This document shows, in pieces, positions 35,843-42,024 of a DNA stretch of 42,024 bases. A program made the position numbers and the translations under genes. How positions within the stretch are numbered: position 1 is the stretch's first letter; every line of letters begins with the position of its first letter. The stretch comes from Pelomonas sp. Root1237 (GTDB taxonomy: Bacteria > Pseudomonadota > Gammaproteobacteria > Burkholderiales > Burkholderiaceae_C): NCBI RefSeq assembly GCF_001425055.1, contig NZ_LMDK01000012.1, positions 399,337 to 441,360 on the forward strand, given 5' to 3'. The notes under the pieces were generated by a model. That model was not told the origin of the DNA, did not search any database, and was given only the letters and a program-made list of their open reading frames with translations.

Positions 35843-36424
35843 ATGGCCACCACCATCCACCCAAGCGCCATCGTCGACGAAGGCGCCCAGCTGGGCGCCG
35901 ATTGCCGCGTCTGGCACTTCGTGCACATCAGCGCCGGCGCCCGCATCGGAGCCAAGTGCTCCTTCGGCCAGAACGTCTATGTCGGCAACGACGTGGCCAT
36001 CGGCGACAACGTCAAGATCCAGAACAACGTCTCCGTCTACGACGCCGTGACGCTGGAGGACGATGTCTTCTGCGGCCCCAGCATGGTGTTCACCAACGTC
36101 TACAACCCGCGCTCGGCAGTCACGCGCAAGGACGAATACCGCCGCACCCTCGTGAAGCAGGGTGCGACGCTGGGCGCCAACAGCACGATCGTCTGCGGCA
36201 CCACCATCGGCCGCTTCGCCTTCATCGGCGCCGGCGCCGTCATCAACCGTGACGTGCCCGATTTCGCGTTGATGGTGGGCGTGCCCGCCAAGCAGATCGG
36301 CTGGATGAGCCGCTTCGGCGAGCGCCTGGAATTGCCCGTCGCGAGCGAACAGCCCGTCGACGCCACCTGCCCCCACACCGGCGACCGCTACCGTCTGAGC
36401 GGCAACCGCCTGGAGATCATCTGA
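35843..36424 (+). CDS. wbpD: WbpD-like N-acetyltransferase (left-handed beta-helix)
   Basis: The 193-residue protein shows hexapeptide repeats through residues about 10-150, starting [22 protein letters not shown], and is of the size of WbpD/WlbB. Identifying features are [39 protein letters not shown] and the end [17 protein letters not shown] short tail after residue 165 has CPHTGDRY. The enzyme would acetylate the 3-amino group made by the WbpE-like aminotransferase with acetyl-CoA, giving UDP-2,3-diacetamido-2,3-dideoxyglucuronate. The gene starts one base after the oxidoreductase stop and its stop overlaps the ATG of the aminotransferase. Confidence 0.9.
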   Translation: MATTIHPSAIVDEGAQLGADCRVWHFVHISAGARIGAKCSFGQNVYVGNDVAIGDNVKIQNNVSVYDAVTLEDDVFCGPSMVFTNVYNPRSAVTRKDEYRRTLVKQGATLGANSTIVCGTTIGRFAFIGAGAVINRDVPDFALMVGVPAKQIGWMSRFGERLELPVASEQPVDATCPHTGDRYRLSGNRLEII

Positions 36425-37521
36425 TGGACTTCATCGACCTCAAGAGCCAGTACGCGGCCCTGCGCGACAACATCAACGCCCGCATCCAGAAGGTGCTGGA
36501 CCACGGCCAGTACATCCTGGGCCCCGAGGTCAAGGAGATGGAGCAGGCCCTCGTCACCTACACCGGCGCCAAGCACTGCATTAGCGTCGCCAGCGGCACC
36601 GAGGCGCTGCTGATCTGCCTGATGGCCCTGGACCTGCAGCCCGGCGATGAAGTCATCACCAGCCCCTTCACCTTCGCGGCCACGGCCGAGATGATCGTGC
36701 TGGCCGGCGGCGTGCCGGTCTTCGTCGACATCGAGCCCGGTACGGCCAATATCGACGCCAAGCTCATCGAAGCCGCGATCACGTCGAAGACCAAGGCCAT
36801 CATGCCGGTCAGCCTGTACGGCCAGGTGGCCGACATGGACGAGATCAACGCCATTGCCGGCAAGCATGGCCTGGCCGTCATCGAGGACGCCGCGCAGAGT
36901 TTCGGCGCGTCGTACAACGGCAAGAAGAGCTGCAACACCTCCACCTTCGGCTGCACCAGCTTCTTCCCGAGCAAGCCGCTGGGCTGCTATGGCGACGGTG
37001 GTGCCATCTTCACCAACGACGACGCGCTGGCCCAGGCCTGCCGCGAGATCCGCATCCATGGCCAGAGCCAGCGCTATCTGCACACCCGCGTCGGCGTGGG
37101 TGGCCGCATGGACACGCTGCAATGCGCGGTCGTGCTGGGCAAGCTGGATCGCTTCGAGTGGGAGGTCCGCCGCCGGCTCGAGCTCGGCGAGGCCTACCGC
37201 GCCAAGCTGCAGGCGGCCATCCCGAGCCTGCAGCTGCTGGAAGTCCGACCCGACCGCGACTGCGTCTGGGCGCAATACACCGTCTTCGTGGACGACCGCG
37301 AGGCCGTGCAGGCCAAGCTCAAGGCCGCCGGCGTGCCGACCGCCGTGCATTACCCGCGCCCGCTGCATCACCAGCCGGCCTATGCCAAATACGGCCAGCC
37401 GGACGCCTGCCCGCACAGCATCGCCGCGGCGGCTCGCGTCATGAGCCTGCCCATGAGCGCCGACCTCACCGAGGAGCAGCAAGACCAGGTCGTCGCGGCT
37501 TTGGCCGCGGCACTGGCCTGA
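36424..37521 (+). CDS. wbpE: WbpE-like PLP-dependent aminotransferase
   Basis: The 365-residue protein belongs to the DegT/DnrJ/EryC1/StrS sugar aminotransferases: FIDLKSQYAALRDNIN at the start, SVASGTEALLICLMAL at residues about 56-71, SPFTFAATAEM, VIEDAAQSFGA and the PLP lysine K184 in FFPSKPLGCYGDGGA. The HYPRPLHHQPAY end is typical of the WbpE group. It would place an amino group at C3 of the keto sugar made by the WbpB-like enzyme. Together with the two genes before it, it makes the 3-acetamido branch of a diacetamido uronic acid. The ATG overlaps the acetyltransferase stop. Confidence 0.92.
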   Translation: MDFIDLKSQYAALRDNINARIQKVLDHGQYILGPEVKEMEQALVTYTGAKHCISVASGTEALLICLMALDLQPGDEVITSPFTFAATAEMIVLAGGVPVFVDIEPGTANIDAKLIEAAITSKTKAIMPVSLYGQVADMDEINAIAGKHGLAVIEDAAQSFGASYNGKKSCNTSTFGCTSFFPSKPLGCYGDGGAIFTNDDALAQACREIRIHGQSQRYLHTRVGVGGRMDTLQCAVVLGKLDRFEWEVRRRLELGEAYRAKLQAAIPSLQLLEVRPDRDCVWAQYTVFVDDREAVQAKLKAAGVPTAVHYPRPLHHQPAYAKYGQPDACPHSIAAAARVMSLPMSADLTEEQQDQVVAALAAALA

Positions 37522-37531
37522 CCATTCGCGG

Positions 37532-39463
37532 ATGAAATTCCGGCCCGACATCGAGGGACTTCGGGCCCTGGCCATCGTGCCCGTCGTGGTCTTCCACGCC
37601 TGGCCCGCGGCCATGCCCGGCGGCTTTGTCGGGGTGGACATCTTCTTCGTGATCTCGGGCTATCTGATCACGACCCTGCTGCTGCAGCGCCTGGCCGCTG
37701 GCAGCTACAGCATCGCCTCCTTCTATGCGGCGCGCATCCGGCGCATCTTCCCGGCGCTGTTCGCGATGCTGGCCCTGGTCGCGCCGGCCTGCCTGCTGCT
37801 GCTGGAGCCGCAGGCGCTGCGCGAGTTTGCGCGACTGCTGGGGGCCACGGGGCTGTTCGTCTCCAACATCGAGCTGTACCGGACGACCGGGTATTTCGAA
37901 GGAGCCGCCGAGCTCAAGCCCCTGCTGCACACCTGGTCGCTGGCCGTCGAGGAGCAGTACTACATCGTCTTTCCGCCGCTGCTGGCCCTGTTGTGGCGCT
38001 TCGCGCGCCGGCATATCGGCATCGTGCTGCTGGGCGTGGGCCTCGTGTCGCTGGCCTGGTGCCTGCGGTTGATGCCTTATGACGCCGAGCTGGCCTTCTA
38101 CGCGGCACCAGCGCGCACCTTCGAGCTGATGATCGGCTCGGGCCTGGCCTGGTGGTCCAGCCGCACTGATTCACCGTCCGCGCGCCCGGCCTGGGTGGAC
38201 TCGGGGCTGGGCTGGACGGCGCTCGCGGCCCTCGTCGCCTCGCTGTTGCTGATGCGGGCCGATCACGCTTTCCCGGGGCCGCTGGCGCTGTGGCCCTGCC
38301 TCGCGACGGCGGCGTTGATCTGGGTCGGTGCCACGCAACGGGCGGTCGCGACGCGCTGGCTGTCGGCCGCGCCGCTGCGCTGGATCGGCGCGCATTCGTT
38401 TTCGCTCTACCTCTGGCACTGGCCGGTGCTGGTGCTGACGCGGCATCTGGTGCTGGACCAGCCCTCGCCGGTGCAGGCCGCGCTGGCCGTGGCCTTGTCC
38501 GTCGCGCTGGCCTGGGCCTCGCTGCGCTGGGTGGAGGCACCGGTGCGGCGCTCCAAGGTGGCGCAGCCGGTCATGCTCGTGGCGGGGGCGTCCACCATCG
38601 TGGCCAGCCTGGCCGCGGCCTGGGCGCTGACGGCCGTGTCCGACCAGCGTGCCGCCCAGCCGGGCCGCGATGCGGTGCTGCGTGCCGGCGCGAGCGACTT
38701 CAGCCTCGATCGCAAGCGCTGCCACTCCAGCGGCAACCGCTGGCTGAACTATGGCGCGCGCTGCCTGTTCGGGCCGGGCTCGGCCACGAAGACGCTTGCG
38801 GTCTGGGGTGACAGCCATGGCGTCGAGATCGCCCGTGCGTTGGGCGACCAGGCGACGGACCGGCGTGTGGCTCAGCTGACGGGCTCGACCTGCCCGCCGG
38901 CGTTGGGCTTCGAGCCCCCCGGCCGGCCACGCTGTGCGGCCGTCAACAGCGCGCTGCTGGAAAGGCTGGTGGCTGACACCAGCGTCGACAGCGTGCTGCT
39001 GGTGGCGCGCTACGAGTTCTATCTGGACGGCCCCGGCGCGACGGCCTTCGAGGCGGGCCTGGTGCAAAGCATCCAGCGCCTGCACGCTGCCGGCAAGCAG
39101 GTGTTGCTGCTGGACCCGGTGCCCACCTACCACTACCCGGTGCCGGCGGCTCTCGCCATGCGCTGGCGACGCGGAGACGAGCTGGCCGCGCAGGGCCAGA
39201 TGGCGGCCGACTACCGCATCCGGCAGGCCGCGTCGCTGGCCCTGGTGCAGCGGCTGACCGCTGATGGGCAAGCCGAACGCGTCGGGCTGGACCAGCTGCT
39301 GTGCGGCGGCCCGCGTTGTAAGGTGTTGGAGGGGGATGCCAGCCTGTACTTCGACGACAACCACCTCAGCATGACTGGCGCCGCAATAGTCGCCCCCGCC
39401 GTGCTGCGGTTGCTGGAGGTCAAGACGACCGCAACTGCGGCTGGGCCTGGTCTTCTCCGATGA
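37532..39463 (+). CDS. Acyltransferase 3 / SGNH fusion (OafA-like O-acetyltransferase)
   Basis: The 643-residue protein begins FRPDIEGLRALAIVPVVVFHAW, the acyltransferase-3 start with the catalytic histidine (FHA), followed by GGFVGVDIFFVISGYLIT. About ten membrane segments run to residue 370. The C-terminal part, from about residue 420, is an SGNH domain in the periplasm: the nucleophile S428 in VWGDSHG and the D608/H611 pair in DDNHLS. Such fusions O-acetylate surface glycans with the acyl group passed through the membrane. As the last gene of the plus-strand block it would decorate the polymer. It starts ten bases after the aminotransferase stop. Confidence 0.9.
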   Translation: MKFRPDIEGLRALAIVPVVVFHAWPAAMPGGFVGVDIFFVISGYLITTLLLQRLAAGSYSIASFYAARIRRIFPALFAMLALVAPACLLLLEPQALREFARLLGATGLFVSNIELYRTTGYFEGAAELKPLLHTWSLAVEEQYYIVFPPLLALLWRFARRHIGIVLLGVGLVSLAWCLRLMPYDAELAFYAAPARTFELMIGSGLAWWSSRTDSPSARPAWVDSGLGWTALAALVASLLLMRADHAFPGPLALWPCLATAALIWVGATQRAVATRWLSAAPLRWIGAHSFSLYLWHWPVLVLTRHLVLDQPSPVQAALAVALSVALAWASLRWVEAPVRRSKVAQPVMLVAGASTIVASLAAAWALTAVSDQRAAQPGRDAVLRAGASDFSLDRKRCHSSGNRWLNYGARCLFGPGSATKTLAVWGDSHGVEIARALGDQATDRRVAQLTGSTCPPALGFEPPGRPRCAAVNSALLERLVADTSVDSVLLVARYEFYLDGPGATAFEAGLVQSIQRLHAAGKQVLLLDPVPTYHYPVPAALAMRWRRGDELAAQGQMAADYRIRQAASLALVQRLTADGQAERVGLDQLLCGGPRCKVLEGDASLYFDDNHLSMTGAAIVAPAVLRLLEVKTTATAAGPGLLR

Positions 39464-39676
39464 CGGTGTGCAGGCCAAGGTCAGGCGGCGAGTGTGCCGA
39501 CGGCGATGCGCAACACGTGCCTGCTGCACCCCCGAGCCGAGGGTTTGGGTTGCGGAATGTCGACGCCAGTGTCCATGTGTGATGTAAAAGTGGTCATTTG
39601 ATGACGAGGCGAGTCCGCTATGCGCGCTCGCAAGGGAAGAGGGCTCCGTGAACCTCCGCTTCACGTTGAGGTATTG
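39464..39676. other. Noncoding gap closing the polysaccharide locus
   Basis: About 213 bases without a gene. I see no clear terminator, promoter or repeat; composition changes here from GC-rich to more mixed. A GAGG near 39668 is the ribosome site of the following gene. Confidence 0.6.
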
Positions 39677-42024
39677 ATGGATTCTTTACACATCTCGATT
39701 TCGGTTCCTATGCGCGTCCTTCTCAACCGGCTCCTCGCGGTCTTGCTCGGCGCTTGCATCTGTTCCTTGGGACTTGCGGCGAACGACGCGCGCGCTGCGG
39801 AATTTATTGCTACATGGCGTCAGATTTCCACGACCAATGCGCCCCCATGGCGCGAGTGGAGCGCCATGACGTGGGTGGACTCGCTCAATCAGGCGGTTTT
39901 TTGGGGAGGGGCCGGCGGCGGAGCCTATCTCAACGATGTTTGGGCTTTTGATCCTCTTGCCAAGTCATGGACGCTGCTCGATCCCAATAACAGCTGCGCG
40001 GGCAATACTTCGTTCAATAAACCCAATGGCTCAGACGAAAGCGGCGTGGTATTTGATCCCATAAATAACTATTTCTGGCTTTGGAATGGTGGCAGTGGCT
40101 ACAGATGTGCCAGCCAGCAGGGTTTTACGCGGTCTGCTGGTGCCGGTACGACGGGCACGAAGTTGGTAGATCCGACGCTGCCAGCCACGACGAATGACTT
40201 CTACAAGGATTGGCTCGTGCAAAACGGCGGTAGCCCGACTGCCGTGGTCCTGTCCTATGATGCGGCGCTCAAGACGCTGACGTTGGACCGCGATATCGGG
40301 ATCGGCGCCGGTGCGGCCTATTCCGTATACGCGGACTTCGGAAGCGGTGCTTGGGCATACTCCCTGAGTACTGGGCAATACATCAGGCTGATGGAGCGTC
40401 ACTGGGGCTATACCGGATTGGCGCCCACAGAGCGTCATAGCCCAGGGTTCGCTGGAGATGGCGCCAATGCCTATATGTTCGGAAGTGCCAGCAATGATAA
40501 TTCATTGTATAAACTGAATTTTTCGACCAGAGAATTTACGCTTGCGATCCCTGCTGGCCAAGGGACTTCGCCTGAGCCCCGCGGCCAGATAGAGAACCAG
40601 TTTGTCTACGACTCCTTCAGTCGCCAATTCGTGCTGTTTGGAGGGGTATGCTTTGATCGACAGTCGGTGCGGTGCATCAACAATGCCTATTTAAACGACA
40701 CGTGGCTGTACGACCCTGCAACCAACAGTTGGAGGGAAGTAACCGGAGCCGTTGGCCCGAGCGAACGCAGCTACGCGCAGATGTATTTCGACTCGAAAAA
40801 TGGAGTTGTCGTTCTGTTTGGTGGCGTTTCGCCTTCCGGTTCGGCATTGGACGATCTGTGGACTTTCGACACGAGAACCCTCTTGTGGACCGAGGTGCAC
40901 GTGCCGACAACAAACCCGGGGAACGTGTCTCTTGCGCTGACTACGTTTGCACCTTCCACGGGGTGTGGCTACTCGGTGTACGGCCACTCCAGGGGCTCGG
41001 CGCTGTTCGGCATCTGGGAGCTTTGCCTTCAGCCGAACACGCCCCCCGTGGCGGTCATTTCCGTGCCCTCGGTTAATTTGCAGGCCGGAATCTTCACCAC
41101 CTTTTCCGGTTCTGCGAGTACAGATGCTGAAGCCAACATTGCAAGTTATGGGTGGGACTTCGGCGACGGCACGACCGCGGTTGGAGTTTCAGCTAGGAAG
41201 GTTTATGCAAACGCTGGAACCTACACCGTCCAGTTGACGGTTACCGACTCCGTGGGTGCGACATCTACTGCTACGCAGCAAGTTGTGGTTTCACAAGGGG
41301 CTTACCCGCCGCCAAGCGCGAATTTTGAAATACAGCCAGGTGTTGGAACTGCAGGGGCGGTTGCGCAGTTTTCCGCTGCGTTGAGCAGCGCCCCTGGTGG
41401 TTCCATTGCTTCTTATGTTTGGGATTTCGGCGATGGCACGACCGGAGTCGGAGTCGGCGTCGCCAAGACATACCAGTACATCGGCACGTATAAAGTCGCC
41501 TTGACGGTGGTGGATAATCATGGATTGAGTTCTGTGAAGACCGCTTTGTTTTCGGTTGGAGCGCCTCCAGGTATTGCCACGAATGTGGCGTTGGCTGCCA
41601 ATGGCGGTATTGCATCTGCCTCCAGCGTGTATGACGGCCATTACCCGGTTAAATCGATCAATGACGGTGATAGAAAGGGTTTGAATTGGGGTGCCGGAGG
41701 GGGGTGGAACGATGCCACGTCGCGTGTCTATCCCGACTGGGTGCAGGTCGACTTCAACGGCATGCAGACGATCAGCGAAATTGACGTATTCACACTGCAG
41801 GATGATAAGGAATCGCCGTCGGCGCCTACGCTGGCGATGACCTTCGCAAAATATGGAATCACTCAGTACGACGTCCAGTATTGGGATGGCGGCGGATGGG
41901 TGACTGTAGAAGGCGGCAATGTCACCGGAAATGACAAGGTGTGGCGGCAATTTGTATTTGCACCGGTTAGTACGACCAGTATTCGAGTCCTGATAGCAGG
42001 TGCGATGAACAACTTCTCGCGCAT
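39677..42024 (+). CDS. Secreted kelch - PKD - PKD - F5/8-type-C protein (3'-truncated)
   Basis: The frame from ATG 39677 (GAGG five bases upstream) is open to the window edge, at least 782 residues. An internal ATG at 39710 gives an even cleaner signal peptide (MRVLLNRLLAVLLGACICS, cleavage probably after ARA). Residues about 45-450 are kelch/galactose-oxidase-like repeats, with blades such as NDVWAFDPLAKSWTLL, NDTWLYDPATNSWREV and DDLWTFDTRTLLWTEV, each preceded by FGG or WGG. Two PKD domains follow, each with a WDFGDGTT core (near 41152 and 41422). The part from about 41580 (TNVALAANGGIASASS, INDGDRKGLNWG, WVQVDFNG) looks like an F5/8 type C (discoidin) carbohydrate-binding domain. It is probably a cell-surface glycan-binding protein. 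The C-terminus, which might carry a PEP-CTERM signal, is outside. Codon use is clearly less GC-biased than in the genes before it. Confidence 0.85.
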   Translation, partial: MDSLHISISVPMRVLLNRLLAVLLGACICSLGLAANDARAAEFIATWRQISTTNAPPWREWSAMTWVDSLNQAVFWGGAGGGAYLNDVWAFDPLAKSWTLLDPNNSCAGNTSFNKPNGSDESGVVFDPINNYFWLWNGGSGYRCASQQGFTRSAGAGTTGTKLVDPTLPATTNDFYKDWLVQNGGSPTAVVLSYDAALKTLTLDRDIGIGAGAAYSVYADFGSGAWAYSLSTGQYIRLMERHWGYTGLAPTERHSPGFAGDGANAYMFGSASNDNSLYKLNFSTREFTLAIPAGQGTSPEPRGQIENQFVYDSFSRQFVLFGGVCFDRQSVRCINNAYLNDTWLYDPATNSWREVTGAVGPSERSYAQMYFDSKNGVVVLFGGVSPSGSALDDLWTFDTRTLLWTEVHVPTTNPGNVSLALTTFAPSTGCGYSVYGHSRGSALFGIWELCLQPNTPPVAVISVPSVNLQAGIFTTFSGSASTDAEANIASYGWDFGDGTTAVGVSARKVYANAGTYTVQLTVTDSVGATSTATQQVVVSQGAYPPPSANFEIQPGVGTAGAVAQFSAALSSAPGGSIASYVWDFGDGTTGVGVGVAKTYQYIGTYKVALTVVDNHGLSSVKTALFSVGAPPGIATNVALAANGGIASASSVYDGHYPVKSINDGDRKGLNWGAGGGWNDATSRVYPDWVQVDFNGMQTISEIDVFTLQDDKESPSAPTLAMTFAKYGITQYDVQYWDGGGWVTVEGGNVTGNDKVWRQFVFAPVSTTSIRVLIAGAMNNFSR

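Noticed and set aside
39754..41237. Several short open frames on both strands in the right end
   Set aside because: All lie inside the continuous kelch-PKD-F5/8C frame, which is the real gene.

Overview
The window looks like a piece of a high-GC betaproteobacterial chromosome. Burkholderiales is my best guess, from the overall composition, the gene set and a REP-like intergenic element at about 19595-19672 of a kind common in that order; no marker gene here fixes the species. About 37 kb is a PEP-CTERM / exosortase A (XrtA) exopolysaccharide locus. It is flanked on the right by an unrelated, less GC-rich gene for a large secreted beta-propeller protein.

Layout. (1) 1-4739, plus strand: the end of prsT (TPR lipoprotein of the PEP-CTERM system), an acyltransferase fused to a PilZ domain, and a small secreted trypsin-like protease. 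(2) 4856-5590, minus strand: a PEP-CTERM substrate protein with a very good sigma-54 (-24/-12) promoter in front and a strong terminator behind. (3) 5811-7397: a FAD-linked oxidoreductase of unclear role. (4) 7596-18267: the canonical XrtA core in its usual order: export lipoprotein, chain-length determinant, tyrosine autokinase, outer-membrane protein, secretion ATPase, deacetylase, FemAB-like protein, glycosyltransferase and XrtA-EpsI. A nucleotide-sugar dehydrogenase and a second XrtA-type glycosyltransferase follow, up to 20813. (5) 20768-23938, minus strand: a GtrA / GtrB / membrane-protein cassette set against the direction of the locus. (6) 24059-39463, plus strand: an XrtA-type amidotransferase, a GDP-mannose-dehydrogenase-like enzyme, three glycosyltransferases, an O-ligase/polymerase-like protein, a second deacetylase, a flippase, WbpB/WbpD/WbpE-like sugar enzymes, and an acyltransferase-SGNH protein. 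(7) 39677 to the right edge: a kelch - PKD - PKD - F5/8-type-C protein, cut by the window.

How it fits together (inference). The locus appears to make an acidic heteropolysaccharide. The 18310 dehydrogenase plus the WbpB/D/E homologues would give a 2,3-diacetamido uronic acid nucleotide, and the AlgD-like enzyme would give GDP-mannuronate. The asparagine-synthase-like protein may amidate a uronic acid. Glycosyltransferases build the repeat unit, the Wzx-like protein flips it, the O-ligase-like protein polymerises or ligates it, and the chain-length protein, kinase, export lipoprotein and outer-membrane protein control length and export. XrtA would process PEP-CTERM proteins such as the one at 4856-5590. 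The sigma-54 promoter on that gene together with prsT suggests PrsK/PrsR/RpoN control; prsK and prsR would lie to the left of the window. No initiating undecaprenyl-phosphate sugar transferase is visible here.

Most genes from 26005 to 37521 overlap or abut by a few bases, so that block is probably one transcription unit. Several start codons were reassigned inside longer open frames (10904, 16708, 22411, 29718, 31031, 31990, 34771).
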